This document shows, piece after piece, positions 1 through 5,065 of a stretch of DNA of 5,065 bases (the stretch's first letter is position 1; each line of letters opens with the position of its first letter). The stretch comes from an uncultured Acidobacteriota bacterium. GTDB taxonomy: Bacteria; Acidobacteriota; Vicinamibacteria; Vicinamibacterales; UBA8438. A model generated the notes under the pieces. The model was not told where the DNA came from. It was given only the letters and a program-made list of their open reading frames with translations, and did no database searches. Location of the stretch: the NCBI GenBank assembly GCA_913043805.1, contig CAJWMX010000258.1:1-5065 (forward strand), read 5' to 3'. A program made the translations under genes and the position numbers.

Positions 1-119
1 ACGCCGGCGTGTTCGAGTTCGCCATCAACCAGTTGCCCGGACGATCCCTGGGAGAGCCCGGAGAGGTCGTGACGGCACGCATCACTCACCAGAACCTCGG
101 AAGCTTCCTGTCGCCTTAA
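1..119 (+). CDS. C-terminal fragment of an unrecognised protein
   Basis: An open frame enters from the left edge (first full codon at 3) and ends at TAA 117-119, giving 38 residues that finish in ITHQNLGSFLSP. The fragment alternates hydrophobic and polar residues (FEFAINQL, then VVTARITHQNLGSFL), which suggests beta strands closing a domain. No catalytic motif, membrane segment or low-complexity tail is visible and I do not recognise the family. It is on the same strand as the HEAT-like gene and ends 26 bases before that gene's GTG, so the two could be co-transcribed. The call as coding rests on the open frame, sensible composition and the abutting next gene; the upstream sequence would be needed to name it. 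Confidence 0.6.
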   Translation, partial: AGVFEFAINQLPGRSLGEPGEVVTARITHQNLGSFLSP

Positions 120-145
120 GGCCGGGGCACCCATCCGCCTGTATC

Positions 146-897
146 GTGTCCACTCCGCTCCTGGCCCTGTTTCGGCGAGGGGATATCCCGCTCGACGTTC
201 GGTTGCTGGCGGCCGATGGAGGACTGGTCTGGGAGGCGGCCGAGCAGCTCGATCTCCTGGTGTTCCTTCTCGGTGACAGCGAACCGGCCGTGGCGGACCG
301 CGCCGAACGGACGCTCGGTCGGATACCGGTCGACCCATTGTTGGCCATCATGGCCCGGCCGGATGTCACGACCGAGACAAGGGAGGCCCTTGTCGCCCGA
401 GGGATCGACCCGGACCCCGTCCCGGCAGGTGAGGACGTGACAGCGGTCGAGGAGACGACGGAGTCGGGACCAGGCCTGAGCGAGTCACGACCTCAAGTGC
501 TCGCCTCGAAGGCGGTGATTGACCGGATCAAGATCGCCCGGCGCGGTTCCCGCGAGCAGCGCTCGTGCTCATTCGTGACCCCAACAAGGTCGTGGCCGTG
601 GCGGTGCTCGGCAGCCCCAAGCTGAACGTCACGGAGATCGAAACCTACGCCCGCATGACGAGCGTCCAAGAGGAAGTGCTGCGTGTTGTCGGGACGAGCC
701 GGCACTGGAACAAGCACTATCCCGTGACTGCGGCGCTGGTGACGAACCTCAAGACGCCGATTGCCATCGTGATGCCGATGGTGACGCGGTTGAATGAACG
801 CGACCTCAAGCTGATCACGAGCGACCGCAACATCTCCGATGGGGTGCGCGCCGCCGCCCGCAAGTTCCTGCTCACGGGGCAGGCACGTCGGAGATAG
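146..897 (+). pseudogene. HEAT/LRV-like repeat protein, interrupted by a frameshift
   Basis: Two overlapping frames together spell one protein of about 250 residues. The first part runs from GTG 146 to about 562 (139 residues; that frame then continues as unrelated sequence to a stop at 625). It starts MSTPLLALFRRGDIPLDVRLL, carries two helical repeat-like stretches, then an acidic low-complexity linker (about residues 90-115) and a segment ending GSREQR. The second part, from 562 to TAG 895-897, resumes with LVLIRDPNKVV and holds further helical repeats (SPKLNVTEIETYARM, NLKTPIAIVMPMV, NERDLKLITSDRNI) typical of HEAT or leucine-rich-variant proteins. From memory, acidobacterial relatives read ...GTREQR-x-VLIRDPNK... 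in one frame, so the break sits at 560-565 and one base is missing. The function of the family is not known to me; such repeats usually serve as protein-binding scaffolds. The GTG start has only a weak ribosome site. It may be a real pseudogene or an assembly indel. Confidence 0.8.
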
Positions 898-922
898 ACG
901 CTCAGAACGAGCGTTTATTCTT
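898..922 (+). terminator. Intrinsic terminator after the HEAT-like gene
   Basis: Immediately after the TAG at 895-897, ACGCTC (898-903) pairs with GAGCGT (909-914) around a five-base loop AGAAC, giving six base pairs of which four are G-C. The following bases read TTATTCTT, a T-rich run that stands out in this GC-rich DNA. This is the form of a rho-independent terminator for plus-strand transcription. The hairpin overlaps the stop codon (904-902) of the minus-strand small gene. In the minus direction the hairpin is followed by CTATCTCC, not a clear U tract, so termination of the opposing operon here is less certain. Confidence 0.55.
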
Positions 923-1216
923 GGGGCGCGGTTTGCCGGTGCGTTTGGTGCGTCGGCCGCCGCCGGCCGGTGTCGGCGACGAGGTCTTCGCCCCGGTCTT
1001 GGCCTGCTTCCGTGCCTTGGCCCGCTTCGCCAGGATCCATTCCGACCGCATCTGCGACAGCCCGTCCATGTAGATGGCGACCTCGGCTCGCTCCGCCTCG
1101 CCCTTCAACTGTTTGAGCAGGGAAATCGCGAGGGCGAGATCCCGCTCGATCGTGGCTGGTGACGTCTCGTTGTACATCCGCTTGAGCTCGGCGCGCGCCG
1201 AGGCGACGGTAGTCAT
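902..1216 (-). CDS. Small basic hypothetical protein coupled to polX
   Basis: This is a 104-residue protein I do not recognise. Residues 1-65 look helical (AELKRMYNETSPATIERDLA, then ISLLKQLKGEAERAEVAIYM). From about residue 63 the chain is a strongly basic tail rich in Lys, Arg, Thr, Pro and Gly, ending NKRSF, with no Cys, signal peptide or membrane span. The tail suggests binding to nucleic acid or another acidic partner, which is inference. The start is well supported: ATG 1216-1214 overlaps the polX stop as ATGA, and AGGAG lies six bases upstream inside the last polX codons. An in-frame extension to GTG 1330 would run antiparallel to nothing but deep inside polX and lacks such a site. As last gene of the operon it is probably translated in step with PolX. 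It converges on the HEAT-like gene with only four bases between the stops. Confidence 0.72.
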   Translation of the reverse strand: MTTVASARAELKRMYNETSPATIERDLALAISLLKQLKGEAERAEVAIYMDGLSQMRSEWILAKRAKARKQAKTGAKTSSPTPAGGGRRTKRTGKPRPKNKRSF

Positions 1217-2943
1217 GACTGGCTCCTGGAGTGGTGACGACGCAGCGAGGACCGCATGGCTTCGAGCGATTGCGTGTTCAGGACATCGGCCGGTTCGAGC
1301 CAGGCTCGACGAGCGACCGCCACACCCCACCGGAGTCGCGCGAACGCATCGGGTGCGTGGGCGTCGCTCGAGATCACCAGCCGCACGCCGCGCTCCCGGG
1401 CCAGTCGCGCATGACTGTCAGAAAGATCCAGGCGGTGGGGTTGGCTGTTGATCTCGAGCGCCACATTCCGTTCGGCCGCGGCGCCGAAGATCGCGTCGAC
1501 GTCGAGGTCGACCGGGCGACGTCTGAGCAGTAGGCGGCCGGTGGGATGCCCGAGGATGTCGACCACCGGTGAGTCGAGGGCCCGTAGAAGCCGGTCCGTC
1601 ATCGCGTCCCGTTCCTGGGTCATGCTGGAGTGCACCGAGGCAACCACCAGGTCCAACTCGGCGAGACAGCCATCCGAGAGATCCAGCCTGCCATCGGCCA
1701 GGATGTCGCATTCGATGCCAGCCAGCAGGGTGATCCCGTCGAGTGTCGCGTTGAGCGCCCGGATCCGAGCCGCGTGCCGCAGGGCGCGGGTCTCATCGAG
1801 CCCATTGGCCATCGCCAGGGCCTGACTGTGGTCGGTGATCGCGAGATACTCCAGTCCGGCGTCCCGGGCGGCGAGCCCCATCTGTTCAAGGCTGGCTTTG
1901 CCGTCGCTGGCGTCGGTGTGGCAGTGGAGATCTCCACGCAGATCCCCGGTCTCGATGAGCAAGGGCAGCTGACCCGCTTCGGCGGCGGCCAGCTCACCGC
2001 GGTGTTCCCGGAGCTCCGGTGGTACGTAGTCGAGGTCGAGGGCGGCGTAGATGCTCTCTTCGGTATCGCCGGCGACCAGGGAGTCGTCGTCGCTGCGAAT
2101 CAGGCCATACTCGGTGAGTGTGAGCCCCCGTCGCAACGCTCGGTCTCGTAGTGCGATGTTTTGCGCCTGGTAGCCGGCAAAGTACTGCGCCGCGGCGCCG
2201 GCGCTCTCGGCGGCGACCAGGCGGAGATCGATCTGGAGGTCGCCGGTGAGACGGACGCTCGCCCGGGTCGAGCCCTGCCCGAGCACCCGGCTGACGTCCG
2301 GGCTCGACGTGAACCTGTCCATCAGATCGTCGTCCTCGCCCACGGCCAGCAGATCGATGTCGCCGCAGGTCTCGCGCCTGCGGCGCAGACTGCCGACCGC
2401 CGAGACACGGAGGTCTGGTCGATCTTGCCGGAGGTAGGCGATCATCTTCTGGGCGGCGGCCTCCGCCCGATGGAGCAGGTGTCGGCCCACGCGGCTGCGG
2501 TGCTCTGAGACCGCCTGAAGCAGTTGCTGTTCCTTGCGTGGACCAAGGCCCTTGAGCGAACGGACGCGGCCCGCCCGTGCGGCGGCCTCCAACGCGTCGA
2601 GGCTATCGACCGCGAGCTCGCGATAGAGGAGCGCCACGGTGCGAGGGCCGACGCCCCGGAGCCGGAGCAGGTCCAGGATGGTGGGCGGAAACTCCTGGAG
2701 CAGCTCATCGAGATAGCCCAGCGTGCCTTCTTCGGCGAGTTCCCTGATCTTGGTCGAGAGGTCTTTCCCGATTCCCGGGAGGGTCCGGAGCTCGTCTTCG
2801 GAGAAATAAGCAACCCTTTCGGCAAGGTGCCCGACCACGTCGGCCGCTTGACGGTAGGCGCGGATCTTGAACGGGTTCGCACCTTTGATTTCGAGCAGGT
2901 CGCCGACGTCCGAGAGCACCCGGGCGATCGCGTGATTGTCCAT
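1213..2943 (-). CDS. polX: DNA polymerase/3'-5' exonuclease PolX
   Basis: This 576-residue protein matches bacterial family-X DNA polymerases in length and domain order; these fill short gaps and trim 3' ends in base-excision repair. Residues 1-150 form the helical DNA-binding part with helix-hairpin-helix motifs LPGIGKDLS (55-63), LRGVGPRTV (95-103) and LKGLGPRKE (130-138). The palm has GSLRRRRETCGDIDLL (184-199) with catalytic D195 and D197, and D239 in LQIDLRLV. The C-terminal PHP nuclease domain appears complete: H340, H342, D347, H372, E411, H438, H466, D527 and H529, so exonuclease activity is expected. The nucleotide-binding loop reads QYFAGYQAQN instead of the usual YFTGSKxHN. ATG 2943 is chosen over GTG 3000 because family members begin near xNxxIARxLxxxxDLLEIKG and because it follows the kinase stop by 8 bases. 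No strong ribosome site is seen, so translation may depend on the upstream gene. Confidence 0.95.
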   Translation of the reverse strand: MDNHAIARVLSDVGDLLEIKGANPFKIRAYRQAADVVGHLAERVAYFSEDELRTLPGIGKDLSTKIRELAEEGTLGYLDELLQEFPPTILDLLRLRGVGPRTVALLYRELAVDSLDALEAAARAGRVRSLKGLGPRKEQQLLQAVSEHRSRVGRHLLHRAEAAAQKMIAYLRQDRPDLRVSAVGSLRRRRETCGDIDLLAVGEDDDLMDRFTSSPDVSRVLGQGSTRASVRLTGDLQIDLRLVAAESAGAAAQYFAGYQAQNIALRDRALRRGLTLTEYGLIRSDDDSLVAGDTEESIYAALDLDYVPPELREHRGELAAAEAGQLPLLIETGDLRGDLHCHTDASDGKASLEQMGLAARDAGLEYLAITDHSQALAMANGLDETRALRHAARIRALNATLDGITLLAGIECDILADGRLDLSDGCLAELDLVVASVHSSMTQERDAMTDRLLRALDSPVVDILGHPTGRLLLRRRPVDLDVDAIFGAAAERNVALEINSQPHRLDLSDSHARLARERGVRLVISSDAHAPDAFARLRWGVAVARRAWLEPADVLNTQSLEAMRSSLRRHHSRSQS

Positions 2944-2951
2944 GGCCGGGC

Positions 2952-3953
2952 TCAGTCCGGCTCGACGTCGACCCGGAGTCCCTCGGTGTCGATCCGGCAC
3001 TCGAGCAGCTGGGCCCCAGCGTCGACCAGACTGTCACAGACCTGATCTCGTCGGTCAGGATCGATCACGAGACAGACGCACCCGCCGCCCCCGGCTCCAC
3101 AGACCTTGCCCGCCAGCGCTCCAGCGGCCCGCGCGCCGGACAGGATGCGGTCAATCGCGGGTGTCGTGACCCCCGGGGCGAGGGCCTGCCTGGTGTCCCA
3201 TTCACGGGCGAGCTGTCTGCCGAGCTCGGGCCAATCCTGGGCGACCAGGGCCCGGCGGGTGTCAACGGCGATGTCGCGAATCGTGGCGAAGTGCGCCGCC
3301 AGCGCTTGATCTCCTTCGATGTGGCGTCGCGTGATGTCCCAGTTGTTGAGTCCGGAGGACCGTGAGTCTCCGCTGTAGCAGAGCACGAGCCGTCGCTCGA
3401 GTTCCGCAACGTCGATGTCGAGCGGAACCCGCTCGACACCGAGCGGACCCAGTTCAACCGCCGAGACCCCGCCATAGAGGGCCGGACGGTAGTCCTGCAC
3501 CCCGGTCGGAATGCCGAGCGTGCGCGCTTCGAGGTTCATGGCCAGCGTGAGCAGCTGCTCGGAAGACAGCACGCGCTGCTGCCAGCGGGCCAGCGCGGCA
3601 CAGACGGCGATGGTCAGCGCGGAGGAGCCGGCGATGCCGGCGCCCATCGGAGAGCCTGAGCTCGTGGTGACCTCGACGCCCGACAGCTCGAAGAACCTCC
3701 CGAGGTGCGCCAGAAGGCGGCCGTCGCCTTCCAGGTTGAGCGACCGCCAGTCCTCGGCCTCGAGTCTCAGTCCGGTGTCGCTTGAGGCCAGGATGACCCG
3801 ACTGTCCGGGCGGGAGCGGACCTGACAGCTCGCTCGAATCCCGAGCGCGGCGTTGATCGTCTGTGCGCCAGAGTGGAAGAGGTAGAGCGGCCAGATGTCG
3901 AGGGTCCCACCGGCCAAGTCGATCCTGGTGGGGGCAGAGGAGCTGACCAGCAC
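2952..3953 (-). CDS. GHMP-family sugar kinase (HddA-like)
   Basis: This 333-residue cytoplasmic protein has the GHMP kinase hallmarks: N-terminal APTRIDLAGGTLDIWPLYLF (7-26), the glycine-rich ATP loop SPMGAGIAGSSAL (101-113), TGVQDYRPALYGG (150-162) with probable catalytic D154, YSGDSRSSGLNNW (193-205), and the C-terminal glycine motif KVCGAGGGGCV (283-293). The layout is closest to the group containing D-glycero-D-manno-heptose-7-phosphate kinase (HddA) and fucokinase-type enzymes, so it should transfer phosphate from ATP to a sugar or sugar phosphate; the substrate cannot be read from sequence. It heads the operon with polX and is divergent from nagZ, which hints at amino-sugar or cell-wall recycling, while heptose metabolism is the main alternative. 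GTG 3953 is the only standard in-frame start between the upstream in-frame stop and the first motif. ATG 3961 has a better ribosome site (GGGAG, 8 bases) but is out of frame. Confidence 0.9.
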   Translation of the reverse strand: MLVSSSAPTRIDLAGGTLDIWPLYLFHSGAQTINAALGIRASCQVRSRPDSRVILASSDTGLRLEAEDWRSLNLEGDGRLLAHLGRFFELSGVEVTTSSGSPMGAGIAGSSALTIAVCAALARWQQRVLSSEQLLTLAMNLEARTLGIPTGVQDYRPALYGGVSAVELGPLGVERVPLDIDVAELERRLVLCYSGDSRSSGLNNWDITRRHIEGDQALAAHFATIRDIAVDTRRALVAQDWPELGRQLAREWDTRQALAPGVTTPAIDRILSGARAAGALAGKVCGAGGGGCVCLVIDPDRRDQVCDSLVDAGAQLLECRIDTEGLRVDVEPD

Positions 3954-3959
3954 GCGCGC

Positions 3960-3965
3960 ATTATA
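3960..3965 (-). promoter_or_regulatory. -10 box (TATAAT) of the kinase-polX operon, leaderless start predicted
   Basis: Read on the minus strand, 3965-3960 is a perfect sigma-70 type -10 hexamer, TATAAT, in the only AT-rich patch of a GC-rich gap. Six bases (GCGCGC) separate it from the kinase GTG at 3953, so usual -10 spacing puts the first transcribed base at or next to that G. No good -35 box is present at 16-18 bases (GACTGC at best) and there is no extended TG motif. A leaderless mRNA explains why the GTG lacks a properly spaced ribosome site. Confidence 0.6.
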
Positions 3966-3967
3966 AT
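3962..3967 (+). promoter_or_regulatory. -10 box (TATAAT) for nagZ
   Basis: The same palindrome, ATTATAAT (3960-3967), gives a perfect TATAAT on the plus strand. Transcription would start around 3974, leaving a leader of about 50 bases before the nagZ GTG at 4024. No convincing -35 box is found at 16-18 bases upstream, where the sequence (around GGAGCT) is part of the kinase coding region. The two -10 boxes overlap by four bases, so polymerase could open DNA in either direction from one site. Confidence 0.5.
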
Positions 3968-4023
3968 TGCTCCCGCCGCGTCGCAGTCCGGCGCGGATCG
4001 GCCTTCACGAGACGCGAGCACGC

Positions 4024-5065
4024 GTGAACGCACTCCATCGCCACGTCGGTCGGTTGTTCATCCTGGGGTTCGCCGGGGCGACCATCCCACCGGAGTTGTC
4101 GGCGGTCGCCCGCGAGTGGGGGCTGGGCGGCGTGATCCTGTTCGGGCGGAACATCGAGGCGCCAGAGCAGGTGGCCGAACTGGCTCACGATGCGCAGCAG
4201 TTGGCGACCGAGGTCCCTCTGTGGGTCAGCGTCGATCAGGAGGGAGGGCGGGTCGCTCGCCTTCGGTCCCCGTTTACCGAGTGGCCGGCGATGGCGGCGC
4301 TCGGACGTCACGGCGATCCGGCACTGAGCGCGCGGGTGGCGACGGCGCTGGCCGACGAACTGGCCGCGGTCGGGGTGACGCTGGACTTTGCTCCGGTCCT
4401 GGACCTTCATCACGCCGGCGCCGACCCGGTGATCGGCGATCGGGCACTGTCCGACGATCCCGACCTGGCCGCCAGACTCGCGACCTCCTTCATCGAGGCG
4501 CTCCAGGCGCGGGGAGTCGCGGCCTGCGGCAAGCACTTCCCGGGGCACGGTGACACCCGCGCCGACTCCCACCACGAGCTTCCGGTCGTGGAGCACCCGC
4601 CGGACCGGTTCCGGGCGCGTGACCTGGTGCCCTTCAGGGCGGCCATCGAGGCAGGCGTCGCCTCGGTGATGAGTGCCCACGTGCTGTATCCCGCGTTCGA
4701 CGACGAGCAGCCAGCCACGCTCTCTCGGACTCTCATCTCCGACGTGCTGCGGGACGAGATGGGGCACCGAGGCTTGATTGTCACCGACGATCTCGAGATG
4801 GGCGCGATCGCGGCAGCGCACCCCGTGTCGGAGGCCGCCGTGCGGGCGTTCGACGCCGGGTGCGACACGCTACTGCTGTGCGGTCCCTCGATCGAGCAAC
4901 ATGTGACGGCGATCGAGGCGCTGATCCACACGGTCGAGACCGGGCGTGTGTCGGCGACCGCTCTCGATGCCGCGTGGAAACGACATGAGGCTGTAAAGGC
5001 ACGGTTTCTCGGGCTCCCACCGCGACGTCCGCTGTCGGGACCGGCCCTGCGGGCACGGCTCGGTA
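4024..5065 (+). CDS. nagZ: Beta-N-acetylhexosaminidase NagZ (GH3), 3' end outside window
   Basis: NagZ removes terminal N-acetylglucosamine from muropeptides (GlcNAc-anhydroMurNAc) in the cytoplasm during peptidoglycan recycling. The frame is open for 347 codons to the right edge and covers essentially a whole single-domain NagZ (usually about 340 residues), so the stop is probably just beyond. Visible GH3 motifs are ILFGRN (38-43), VDQEGGRVARL (70-80), DFAPVLDL (121-128), the signature KHFPGHGDT (170-178) followed by ADSHHELP (180-187) with the NagZ-specific Asp-His acid/base pair D181/H183, and IVTDDLEM (252-259), whose aspartates include the catalytic nucleophile. The usual IGxRSF reads IGDRAL here. 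No signal peptide is seen, which fits a cytoplasmic enzyme. GTG 4024 is chosen because it begins at the usual family N terminus (HVGRLFILGFAG); the ribosome site is weak (GAG, five bases away). TTG 3967 is in frame but lies in the promoter. Confidence 0.93.
   Translation, partial: MNALHRHVGRLFILGFAGATIPPELSAVAREWGLGGVILFGRNIEAPEQVAELAHDAQQLATEVPLWVSVDQEGGRVARLRSPFTEWPAMAALGRHGDPALSARVATALADELAAVGVTLDFAPVLDLHHAGADPVIGDRALSDDPDLAARLATSFIEALQARGVAACGKHFPGHGDTRADSHHELPVVEHPPDRFRARDLVPFRAAIEAGVASVMSAHVLYPAFDDEQPATLSRTLISDVLRDEMGHRGLIVTDDLEMGAIAAAHPVSEAAVRAFDAGCDTLLLCGPSIEQHVTAIEALIHTVETGRVSATALDAAWKRHEAVKARFLGLPPRRPLSGPALRARLG

Noticed and set aside
1217..1330. Longer start (GTG 1330) for the small minus-strand gene
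   Set aside because: The extra 38 residues overlap polX coding and read as compositionally odd sequence; ATG 1216 has AGGAG at six bases and the ATGA coupling.
2944..3000. Longer start (GTG 3000) for PolX
   Set aside because: The 19 added residues are Arg/Gly/Pro rich, overlap the kinase 3' end and precede the conserved family N terminus at ATG 2943.
1630..3045. Several plus-strand open frames of 115-173 codons opposite polX and the kinase end
   Set aside because: They mirror the minus-strand genes (GC-driven antisense openness) and show no independent start signals or recognisable domains.
4013..4024. CGCG-AGCA-CGCG mini hairpin over the nagZ start
   Set aside because: Four base pairs in DNA of this GC content arise easily by chance, and nothing else supports a regulatory role.
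3873..4553. Plus-strand open frame of 226 codons across the divergent gap
   Set aside because: The translation is Arg/Gly/Ser low complexity, crosses the promoter and overlaps both the kinase and nagZ in the wrong frame.
3961..4821. Long minus-strand open frame (286 codons) opposite nagZ
   Set aside because: It is the antisense shadow of nagZ. Its translation is rich in Arg, Gly, Pro and His with no family motif, while the plus frame carries all GH3 signatures.
1..5065. CRISPR arrays, insertion sequences, tRNA or rRNA genes, riboswitches
   Set aside because: No spaced direct repeats, terminal inverted repeats, transposase motifs, or tRNA/rRNA signatures were seen; the window is almost fully taken up by protein genes.

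Overview
The window is GC-rich (with one conspicuous AT-rich patch at 3960-3968) and densely coding. Its gene content suggests a soil or environmental member of Acidobacteriota, possibly class Vicinamibacteria. This rests on recalled resemblance of the HEAT/LRV-like protein and the HddA-like GHMP kinase to proteins common in that group, and no search was run.

Layout, left to right. Positions 1-119 (+) hold the last 38 codons of an unrecognised gene. Positions 146-897 (+) hold a HEAT/leucine-rich-variant repeat protein whose reading frame breaks near 560-565, where one base appears to be missing. A short hairpin followed by a T-rich run (898-922) directly follows it and looks like its terminator. 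From there to 3953 everything reads on the minus strand as one compact operon: a GHMP-family sugar kinase (3953-2952), a bacterial family-X DNA polymerase with PHP nuclease domain, PolX (2943-1213), and a small basic hypothetical protein (1216-902). The kinase and polX are separated by 8 bases, and polX and the small gene share an ATGA overlap. Divergent to this operon, nagZ (GH3 beta-N-acetylhexosaminidase) starts at 4024 (+) and runs off the window after 347 codons.

The 70-base gap between the kinase and nagZ contains a perfect palindrome, ATTATAAT, which places a consensus TATAAT -10 box on both strands. On the minus strand the GTG start of the kinase lies exactly where transcription would begin, so a leaderless mRNA is predicted. 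On the plus strand nagZ would have a leader of about 50 bases. NagZ acts in cytoplasmic peptidoglycan recycling, so sharing a symmetric promoter with a sugar kinase makes an amino-sugar or cell-wall-recycling role for that kinase an attractive but unproven inference. PolX is a repair polymerase and probably shares only transcription with it.

No mobile element, CRISPR array, tRNA or rRNA was seen. I do not see a clear novel system. The most interesting items are the symmetric divergent promoter with its predicted leaderless start, the uncharacterised small protein coupled to polX, the altered nucleotide-binding loop of PolX and the broken HEAT-like gene.
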